A program made the translations under genes and the position numbers. Shown here one piece after another: positions 7,090-12,774 of a DNA stretch of 12,774 nucleotides. Source of the DNA: Candidatus Desantisiibacteriota bacterium (GTDB lineage: Bacteria > UBA9089 > CG2-30-40-21). The notes below the pieces were generated by a model. It was not told where the DNA came from and ran no database searches. It saw nothing but the letters and a program-made list of their open reading frames with translations. The stretch spans positions 1-12,774 of the forward strand of contig JACQYP010000029.1 of the NCBI GenBank assembly GCA_016208205.1, in the 5' to 3' direction. Positions within the stretch are counted from its first letter, which is position 1, and every line of letters begins with the position of its first letter.

Positions 7090-9651
7090 CTATTTTTTTC
7101 CCTTACACTTCTTCATATAATCCATTGCATCACCAATAAGGTCTTTTCTATCCGGATAGCTATCCATAAGCCTCTGAAACTCTTGCGATGCCTCAGGATA
7201 TTGCTTATCGTTATAAAGTGACACCCCTATTCTGAACTGAGCCTCAGCCGCCCATGATGATTCAGAAAACTGGGTAACTAAGGCACGAAATGTAACCACA
7301 GCCGAAGAATAATCCTTTTCCTTAATAAAGCATTTCCCCAGCCAATAAAGGGCATCCGGGATATTAGCTGAAGCAGGGTATTCATCTATCAAGCGGTTAT
7401 ATTCCTCTATTGCATGAGCAACATCATCCCTTTCATAATATATCCTGGCAATCTTATACTGTACCTCACCGCAAAGCTTTTTTTCTCTCGGATGACTTTT
7501 AATGAAATTACGATAGCCTTCTATTGATTCATTTAATTTGCCTTGTTGATATAAGCAATTTGGTATCTGATAGAGGGCATCCATTTTAATGACATCATTT
7601 ACATCCTCTCTGGCAAGCAACCTCTGATATTCTGAGATAGCCTCCGTGTACTTTTTCTGATTATAATAACAGGCAGCAATCCGTCCGCAGGCATCATCCA
7701 TAAACTCATCCTTTGGAAAGCGTTCTATAAGCCTTCGATACCACATAATGGCATCATCATATTTTTCCTGATTAAAATAACCCCACCCTATCCAATAGAT
7801 AGCCTCCGGGGCATACTTACTGCTTGAACACTCTGTTAACAGCCTTTCAAAATACCTTTGGGCTTCCTGATAATTTTCCTGTTTATAATAGCATTGGGCT
7901 AACTGATATAGTGATGCATCATAAAGCTTGCTTTCTTTATAAGAATCAATAACCTTTTTATACGATTCAATAGCGTTATGATAACCCTTAAGATTAAACC
8001 AACAGTTACCGATACGATAGGCAGCCTCAGCATTTAATTCTCCGCTTGGAGGAAGCTTGCCATATTCAGCGATAGCCTCCTTGAACCTTCCCTCTTCAGA
8101 GTATGTCCAGGCAATAGCATACTGGGCTAATTCAGCCATAGGGCTCTTAGGATATTGCTGCTTGAGCTTTTTGAAACAATCCCTGGCAGATTCATAATTA
8201 CCAAGCTTAAAGTGACACAATCCCAACTGATAACAGGCATCCTCAGCCACCTCACTTTCAGGATATTTTTCCAATACCCGGGTATAACAATTTGCTGCAT
8301 ACGAATACTGCTCTTTAGAAAAAAACACATTAGACAGCTTATACAGTGTAAAACAGGTGAGCGTATCCTTTGGATACGCATCTAACATCTGATCGCAGAC
8401 TACTTGTGCCACAGTTAAATTATCCATACTTACATAACATTCAAATAATTCATATTTTGCCTGAGGTATTATCCCATCATCAGGATATTCTTCTATCAAT
8501 TTCTTAAAGGCATCTATTGCCTTTTCAAGCCGTTGGAGTATTCTATACGATCTGCCCAGTTGAAGCAGGGCATCAACCCCCAATTTCCCTTTAGCACCAC
8601 TACTTATCACCTTTTCAAAGGCTTCTGTTGCCTCTTCCAGCAACCCAATCTTTACACAAGAAAAACCCAACCCATAATAGACATAAGGGATGAGGCTTGT
8701 TGTCCGACAGGTTTCCGACAATTTCTTATACGCTTTTTGGGAATTCTCATACTCTTCTAATTTATAGCATGACTCTGCCAGCCAGTATTTGATATAATCT
8801 ATATTAGAATAGGCAGGATAATCTTTTTCCAGCATGGCAAAGGCATTCTTTGCCTCTTTATAATTTTCCAGATTATAAAAGGACGAGCCCACAATAAAAA
8901 GAGCGTTTGGTTTCCGTTCATGCGTTGGGTAATCAGTAATAAAGCTTGAGATAACGGCTATTGCCTTATCGTATTCCTTTTGCCTGTACCATGAATCACC
9001 CTCATAATAAGCGGCATTTGGTTTTAATGATGGATCTGCAACATCCCTGAAGGATAAGGCTGCTTTTTCGTATTCTTTTTTATAGTAGGCACTTATCCCC
9101 TGATAGTAATAAGCCGTGGATATATTAGAGCTATTGGGAAACATCCTCAACATCTGCTTAAAGGTATCCTCACACTCCTGGTATTTCCCCTGCTTAAAGT
9201 AATATTCCCCAATCTTACAAAGGACATCCTCGGATAAGGGGAGTTTTGGATAATTCTTTACAATCTGCCGATAAGCAGAGATAGCATCCTCATCCCTTCT
9301 CTGAGAAAGGTATATCTCAGCCATACGATATAAAGCTCTTGGTACAATATCTATAGACATTTGAGTTTGGACAAGAAAATTGTATTCCAGCAAGGCTGCG
9401 TCATATTCCTTTTGTTGATAAAAGCACTCGCCTAATATCAACTTAGCCTTGGGACATAAAGGACTTTCCGGATGTTTTTGGATAAAATCCTGAAGTTTGG
9501 GGATAGCTAAGGCATAAATTCCTGTTTGATAAAGCGTCTCTGCCTCAGCAAACCCTTTTTCTACTTGAGGATTGGCAGGGTATGCAGGTAAGACAAACAA
9601 AAAATGTAAAATACAAGCAATACTTAACCATTGTATCCTTTTGTAACACAT
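7090..9651 (-). CDS. Large exported TPR protein (about 22 repeats)
   Basis: An 853-residue protein with an N-terminal signal peptide (about residues 1-26: IQWLSIACILHFLFVLP) and then an unbroken series of tetratricopeptide repeats to the C-terminus. I count about 22 units of roughly 37 residues by the recurring pattern of G-x-x-Y, YxxAI/A and a closing YP (for example QGKYQECEDTFKQMLRMFP). Such TPR arrays are scaffolds for protein contacts and resemble periplasmic BamD or CpoB/YbgF-type repeat domains, but the array is far longer. No enzyme or anchor domain is seen, so it is probably periplasmic or attached through partners. The ATG at 9651 has GGAGG six bases upstream and a strong promoter behind it. 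It is the first gene of the unit and lies 36 bp before the barrel gene. A role as a scaffold for that barrel and the ExbBD-TonB complex is inference. Confidence 0.85.
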   Translation of the reverse strand: MCYKRIQWLSIACILHFLFVLPAYPANPQVEKGFAEAETLYQTGIYALAIPKLQDFIQKHPESPLCPKAKLILGECFYQQKEYDAALLEYNFLVQTQMSIDIVPRALYRMAEIYLSQRRDEDAISAYRQIVKNYPKLPLSEDVLCKIGEYYFKQGKYQECEDTFKQMLRMFPNSSNISTAYYYQGISAYYKKEYEKAALSFRDVADPSLKPNAAYYEGDSWYRQKEYDKAIAVISSFITDYPTHERKPNALFIVGSSFYNLENYKEAKNAFAMLEKDYPAYSNIDYIKYWLAESCYKLEEYENSQKAYKKLSETCRTTSLIPYVYYGLGFSCVKIGLLEEATEAFEKVISSGAKGKLGVDALLQLGRSYRILQRLEKAIDAFKKLIEEYPDDGIIPQAKYELFECYVSMDNLTVAQVVCDQMLDAYPKDTLTCFTLYKLSNVFFSKEQYSYAANCYTRVLEKYPESEVAEDACYQLGLCHFKLGNYESARDCFKKLKQQYPKSPMAELAQYAIAWTYSEEGRFKEAIAEYGKLPPSGELNAEAAYRIGNCWFNLKGYHNAIESYKKVIDSYKESKLYDASLYQLAQCYYKQENYQEAQRYFERLLTECSSSKYAPEAIYWIGWGYFNQEKYDDAIMWYRRLIERFPKDEFMDDACGRIAACYYNQKKYTEAISEYQRLLAREDVNDVIKMDALYQIPNCLYQQGKLNESIEGYRNFIKSHPREKKLCGEVQYKIARIYYERDDVAHAIEEYNRLIDEYPASANIPDALYWLGKCFIKEKDYSSAVVTFRALVTQFSESSWAAEAQFRIGVSLYNDKQYPEASQEFQRLMDSYPDRKDLIGDAMDYMKKCKGKK

Positions 9652-9677
9652 TTTAATCCTCCCATAATAACATACCT

Positions 9678-9706
9678 ATATTAACAAAATTTATCTTAAA
9701 AGTCAA
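9678..9706 (-). promoter_or_regulatory. Sigma-70-type promoter of the TPR-barrel unit
   Basis: On the minus strand TTGACT (9701-9706) and TAATAT (9678-9683) are separated by exactly 17 bases. Transcription would begin around 9671, giving a leader of about 20 nt with GGAGG before the TPR start codon. It is the only strong promoter I find for the whole 7-kb minus-strand TonB locus. Confidence 0.75.
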
Positions 9707-9746
9707 GTAAAATTTTTGAGTTGTGCAGCAGTTCTCATTTTGATAT

Positions 9747-9768
9747 TTTACCGCAGAGCACGCAGAGA
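9747..9768. repeat. Solitary half-element of the CCGCAGAG family
   Basis: The stretch ttttaccgcagagcacgcagag matches the left arm of the elements at 2073 and 3095, but no complementary arm lies nearby. It sits between the two divergent promoters (9678-9706 and 9839-9867). A nearby gtaactactc (9799-9808) also matches the outer flank of the element at 11879-12095. It is probably a decayed copy. Confidence 0.55.
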
Positions 9769-9838
9769 TCTGCATAAGGGAAAATATAATCTTTCTTCGT
9801 AACTACTCTTTATAATAATGATTAAAAAAAATAATCTC

Positions 9839-9867
9839 TTGACAAAAAAGATAATATAAGGTATATT
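9839..9867 (+). promoter_or_regulatory. Sigma-70-type promoter of the HTH-HD-GYP gene
   Basis: TTGACA (9839-9844) is followed after 17 bases by TATATT (9862-9867), a near-consensus promoter. The expected start near 9874 gives a leader of about 53 nt. The 12-base palindrome ATTATATATAAT (9865-9876) overlaps the -10 and start site and could be an operator, although a sequence this AT-rich may be palindromic by chance. Confidence 0.75.
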
Positions 9868-9926
9868 ATATATAATTATACATAATGAGGTACCATTCTC
9901 GTTACAAATGAACAATAGGGGAGGGC

Positions 9927-11303
9927 ATGATGGAAGATCTCTTGACCATAGAAGAGATAGCTGAGATTCTTCGCCTTAAACTCCTGACAGTATACAGATG
10001 GGTTGAGTCTGGAAAGATTCGAGGGATCAAGATTGGAAAGGGATGGAGATTCAAGAAGAGTGAGATTGAACGATTCCTTAAGGATCAGGAAAGTCAGGGG
10101 TATCATGAGACTGCTGCAAGGCTTTATCAACAAGGCAAGGCAAATGAGGCTATCATAGCATTAAAGGAATCTATTAATATCTATCCGGAAAAAGCCAATA
10201 GCTATGTCCTTTTATCTGATATTTATCTCGAAAAGGCAAAAGTTAATAAGGAATATATACCCTTAACAGAAAAAACATTAAAACAACTCCTTGATATTGA
10301 CCCTGATAATTTAGAGGTTGCCTCTAAACTAAAAAGCCTCCCCTTTCTTCATGAAACAACTGCTATTGCAAATCAAGATGATATTTATGAAAGAATAAAA
10401 AATCTTGTCCAACCTATTATGAAAACCCTTACCGTGCATGGGGATAATGCTGTTTTTGAGGAAGCATACAAAACAGCTAATTCTTTAAGTAAAATGGTAG
10501 AAGAAAAGGATGCTTATTCTTTCGGACATTCAGAAAAAAGATCGATTTATGTTGCTGCTATTGCTCATGAGTTAGGCATATCTCGTCTTCAGACAAGGGC
10601 ATTGCAGATTGCTGCCTTTATTTACGATGTTGGAAAGCTATGCATTAATGAAGAAATATTGAAAAAACGAGGAAAATTAACAGAAATAGAGACAGAAACC
10701 ATTCGATCACATCCGGTTATTGGTGAAAGAATCCTTCGTGATGTTGGGATGCCTGATGATATCCTGAAATGCGTCAGACATCATCATGAATCCTTAGATG
10801 GCAAGGGCTATCCAGATGGTTTGAAGGGAGAAGATATTCCTATTGGGGCAAGAATAATAAAAGTGGTTGATGCCTTTGGTGCTATGGTTTCCTTGCGACC
10901 ATACAGAGAACCACTCTCTTTTGACGGTGCTCTGGATGAATTAAGGTCAGGTGGAGGAAGTAATTTTGACTTGAGGGTTATAGATGCTTTTGCTAATGCC
11001 ATTACCGAAGAAAAGACTTTATTTAAGTCCGCATCCCATAAAAATGTTAAATCTAAAAAGATATTGGTTGTTGATGATGAGCCATGGACAGCAGGAGCGA
11101 TCAAAGGCTCCCTTGAAATGGAAGGGTTTAAGGCAATAACCTCTCCAAATGGTGAATCTGCCCTGCAAAGGATATATGAGATTAAGCCTGATCTGGTTAT
11201 TCTGGATGTCTTTCTTCCTGATATGGATTGTCATTCATTGTGCCGCAGATTAAGTCAGGATACAAGAACAACGCAGATCCCGATTATTGTTATTTACTTG
11301 TAG
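9927..11303 (+). CDS. HTH-TPR-HD-GYP-receiver signalling protein, truncated by a frameshifting deletion
   Basis: The 458-residue product has, in order, an excisionase/MerR-like helix-turn-helix (7-50: LTIEEIAEILR, GWRFKKSEIERFL), a TPR-like region (60-130), an HD-GYP domain (about 185-360) and a receiver domain (377-456). The receiver keeps D383, D384 and the phosphoacceptor D427. In HD-GYP the metal pair HD is YD (Y233, D234) and DAFDAM reads DAFGAM (G318), while HHHE and GYP (294-296) remain; c-di-GMP hydrolysis is therefore doubtful. The receiver breaks at IPIIVI: the conserved Thr and Lys and about 29-30 residues are missing, and the frame ends two codons later. The next frame continues with VARINAHLRR and a GGDEF domain, so the ancestral gene was one reading frame to 11842. 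Ribosome-binding GGAGG (9920-9924) suits the second ATG (9930, spacing 5) better than the first. Confidence 0.85.
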   Translation: MMEDLLTIEEIAEILRLKLLTVYRWVESGKIRGIKIGKGWRFKKSEIERFLKDQESQGYHETAARLYQQGKANEAIIALKESINIYPEKANSYVLLSDIYLEKAKVNKEYIPLTEKTLKQLLDIDPDNLEVASKLKSLPFLHETTAIANQDDIYERIKNLVQPIMKTLTVHGDNAVFEEAYKTANSLSKMVEEKDAYSFGHSEKRSIYVAAIAHELGISRLQTRALQIAAFIYDVGKLCINEEILKKRGKLTEIETETIRSHPVIGERILRDVGMPDDILKCVRHHHESLDGKGYPDGLKGEDIPIGARIIKVVDAFGAMVSLRPYREPLSFDGALDELRSGGGSNFDLRVIDAFANAITEEKTLFKSASHKNVKSKKILVVDDEPWTAGAIKGSLEMEGFKAITSPNGESALQRIYEIKPDLVILDVFLPDMDCHSLCRRLSQDTRTTQIPIIVIYL

Positions 11304-11842
11304 CCAGAATTAATGCTCATTTAAGACGGATAGGACATGAAAAAGATATAAATCCCTTAACCGGATTACCAGGGACATCATGTATTGAGGCAAATATTAT
11401 TAAACGAATCAGCGATCCCTCTAAAAAGCTCGGTATGCTTCGGGTTGATCTGGATAACCTTAAGGCATTTAATGATGTCTATGGATTACTTCACGGGGAT
11501 AAGGTGATTAATCTGGTTGCTGAGGTCTTGCGAGAGGTTATAAAGACCTATGGCAATAAGGATGACTTTATCGGACATATTGGCGGTGATAATTTTGTAG
11601 TCATCACCTCTCAGGATAATGTTGACATGATTAGCAAACAAATAACAAATGAGTTTGATAGACGCATCCCTGCCTGCTATCATAAGGATGATGTCCAGCG
11701 AGGATATATTATGCGGGATAAAGAAAGACATTCCCTCATGTCCATGTCTATTGGATGTGCAACAAACAGGAATAGAGATATCCGTAATTATCAAGATTTT
11801 GAAAGAATAGCCAGCGAGGAAATGGTCTGCGTAAAGAAATAG
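11228..11842 (+). CDS. GGDEF-domain fragment, displaced C-terminal part of the preceding gene
   Basis: The meaningful part begins at 11300 with VARINAHLRR, the last helix of a receiver domain, followed by a GGDEF domain: NPLTGLPG, a metal-binding VDLDNLKAFNDVYGLLHGD block, FIGHIGGDNFVVIT and LMSMSIGCATN. Residues encoded from 11228 to 11299 come from an overlapping wrong frame of the upstream receiver, so the ATG at 11228 has no homology support; no ribosome-binding site is evident and no other start is obvious. GGDEF domains make c-di-GMP from two GTP. Here the motif is GGDNF: the fourth position, normally an acidic catalytic residue (E or D), is N, so activity is unlikely. The end (ASEEMVCVKK) also looks about 20 residues short for this family. 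It is best read as the detached half of a broken gene, or as an assembly error at about 11295. Confidence 0.7.
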   Translation: MSFIVPQIKSGYKNNADPDYCYLLVARINAHLRRIGHEKDINPLTGLPGTSCIEANIIKRISDPSKKLGMLRVDLDNLKAFNDVYGLLHGDKVINLVAEVLREVIKTYGNKDDFIGHIGGDNFVVITSQDNVDMISKQITNEFDRRIPACYHKDDVQRGYIMRDKERHSLMSMSIGCATNRNRDIRNYQDFERIASEEMVCVKK

Positions 11843-11878
11843 TACGCTGATTTCGTCTATGCCTGGATTGGTAATTTG

Positions 11879-12095
11879 TAACTACTCAGCGAAGGGAATT
11901 TACCACGGAGACACGGAGAACACGGAGAAACACAGAGTATCTCCAGGATGTTTTTATCGTATTAGTCTACACTGTAGGGGCAGGTTTTGTACCTGTCCTC
12001 TCCTTACACGAGAAGTGGGAAATGAAAAATAAGGGCATTTTTCATCAATTCTCCGTGTTTCTCTGTGCTCTCTGTGTCTCCGTGGTGAGTAGTTA
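11879..12095. repeat. Composite inverted repeat of the CACGGAGACAC family
   Basis: Arms of 36 bases (11902-11937 and 12051-12086) are complementary at 32 positions and are built from CACGGAGA/CACAGAGA words. The word gtaactactca (11879-11889) faces tgagtagttac (12086-12096), an outer arm continuous on the right but displaced 13 bases on the left. Inside lie two more hairpins: GGGCAGGT-TTTGT-ACCTGTCC (11978-11998, one G-U pair) and ATGAAAAAT-AAGGGC-ATTTTTCAT (12022-12045). The element fills half of the 428-bp gap before the FapA gene. The remainder (12097-12270) holds no gene, and I find no convincing promoter or terminator in it. Confidence 0.8.
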
Positions 12096-12270
12096 CGGTA
12101 ATTTCAGACCTCGTGAATTAGCTTCGAATGTCAAAGGGTAACTCAATGAAACACAAGGGGTTGCAAGATAATTGGGCATTTGGGACTACCAATATATACC
12201 ATGATATGCTGTATCTTAAGTACTTAGTTACTTGAGGTAGCTTGTAAAGTCTGTTTAATGGGAGAAGAAT

Positions 12271-12774
12271 ATGGAAATTAAACCACAATCAGCGAATGGA
12301 TACTTCAGGATTGATATGAGGGGTGTTGATGTATTCTTATCCGTTTTCCCTCCAATTAGTGAAGGCAGGAGGGTAGAGGTTAATGATATTTTAAGAGAAC
12401 TTCATAATCAGAGAATAGTTGATTATGATCTGCGGGCTATTACTATGACCGTAAGCGGAAAGGAGTCCAAGCCTGTCCGAATAGGCGGTAAAACCATTAC
12501 TATCAGCGGAAAAAGGCGTTCTGTAGTAAAGGTATCTGATGATAAAATGAGTGCAACGGTAAATATTATTCCAATTATGGGTGAAACAGACAAGCCAACC
12601 GTAGACGAGATCAAGAATGATCTGGCAGCAGCCGGGGTTGTTTATGGTATTGATGAAATAATTATCCAGAAGATTCTGCAGAATAAAATATTCGATGAAC
12701 CGGTGGTTACGGCCAAGGGACGAGCGTCAATCGATGGAAAAGATGCAACAATTGAATACTTTTTTAACACAGAA
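12271..12774 (+). CDS. FapA/DUF342-family protein, N-terminal part (flagellar assembly protein A-like)
   Basis: 168 codons are visible, open to the right edge, so the C-terminus is missing. Two similar modules occur. Residues about 10-70 (GYFRIDMRGVDVFLSVFPP, VNDILRELHNQRIVDYDLRAI) and about 88-150 (VKVSDDKMSATVNIIP, VDEIKNDLAAAGVVYGIDE) share the pattern of a beta strand pair plus a helix ending in a (V)YGID/DYDL turn. The second leads into AKGRASIDGKDATIEYFF, the P/S-x-x-G-x-D-G-type block typical of FapA. The family is a large beta-helix protein; in Vibrio it helps place the polar flagellum, but in other bacteria its role is uncertain. The ATG at 12271 follows GGGAG with six bases between. 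The upstream gap contains a composite repeat. The neighbouring c-di-GMP-type gene is suggestive, as c-di-GMP often controls motility, but no direct link is shown. Confidence 0.85.
   Translation, partial: MEIKPQSANGYFRIDMRGVDVFLSVFPPISEGRRVEVNDILRELHNQRIVDYDLRAITMTVSGKESKPVRIGGKTITISGKRRSVVKVSDDKMSATVNIIPIMGETDKPTVDEIKNDLAAAGVVYGIDEIIIQKILQNKIFDEPVVTAKGRASIDGKDATIEYFFNTE

Noticed and set aside
9590..9651. Lipoprotein signal (SIAC) in the TPR protein
   Set aside because: Cys13 lies inside the hydrophobic core, the -3 position is Ser instead of Leu/Val/Ile, and a normal Sec signal continues past it.
11277..11303. Programmed ribosomal frameshift joining the receiver and GGDEF frames
   Set aside because: No slippery heptamer is seen, and a frameshift could not restore the roughly 30 missing receiver residues.
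12230..12262. TTGAGG-N17-TTAATG as a promoter of the FapA gene
   Set aside because: Both boxes are weak and the putative -10 overlaps the ribosome-binding site, leaving no leader.
11843..12270. c-di-GMP riboswitch upstream of the FapA gene
   Set aside because: None of the conserved GEMM-I motif words is visible; the folding potential is explained by the repeat arms.

Overview
The window looks like a piece of an AT-rich (about 38-40% GC by eye) genome from a Gram-negative-type (diderm), probably flagellated bacterium. The diderm call rests on an ExbB/ExbD/TonB energy chain, an outer-membrane beta-barrel receptor and Sec-exported proteins. The flagellar call rests only on a FapA/DUF342 gene at the right edge. 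Signalling is rich in c-di-GMP-type domains. I cannot place it in a phylum; palindromic repeats in nearly every gap and a contig-like left end fit a metagenome assembly of an uncultured lineage. Bases 1-30 look like residual Illumina adapter, so the left edge is probably a contig end.

Layout. Positions 1-1988 (minus): C-terminally cut 7TM-GAF-HD-GYP signalling protein with its own sigma-70-type promoter. Positions 2253-9651 (minus): a TonB energy-transduction locus. In transcription order it is a 22-TPR exported protein, an outer-membrane barrel with a TonB-box-like segment but no plug domain, exbB, exbD, a 51-residue helical protein, and tonB. A strong promoter lies just ahead of the TPR gene. 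The gaps in the second half of the locus are filled with nested inverted repeats. Positions 9839-11842 (plus, divergent): a one-component-style HTH + TPR + HD-GYP + receiver protein. A deletion of roughly 85-90 bp inside its receiver domain shifts the reading frame, so its GGDEF domain is now in a second frame. Positions 11843-12270: another palindromic composite repeat. Positions 12271-12774 (plus): 5' part of a FapA/DUF342 gene running off the right edge.

How they may work together. ExbB-ExbD would use proton motive force to energise TonB, which would contact the N-terminal TonB-box-like segment of the barrel. The large TPR protein, transcribed first and 36 bp ahead of the barrel gene, is a plausible periplasmic scaffold for that barrel. 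Two HD-GYP proteins flank this locus, one at each end. The left one keeps its HD metal ligands but has GYL for GYP. The right one keeps GYP but has lost the HD histidine and carries a GGDNF cyclase motif, suggesting catalytic decay or a binding-only role. The repeat families sit in intergenic gaps, abut or overlap stop codons, and probably shape mRNA structure within the locus.
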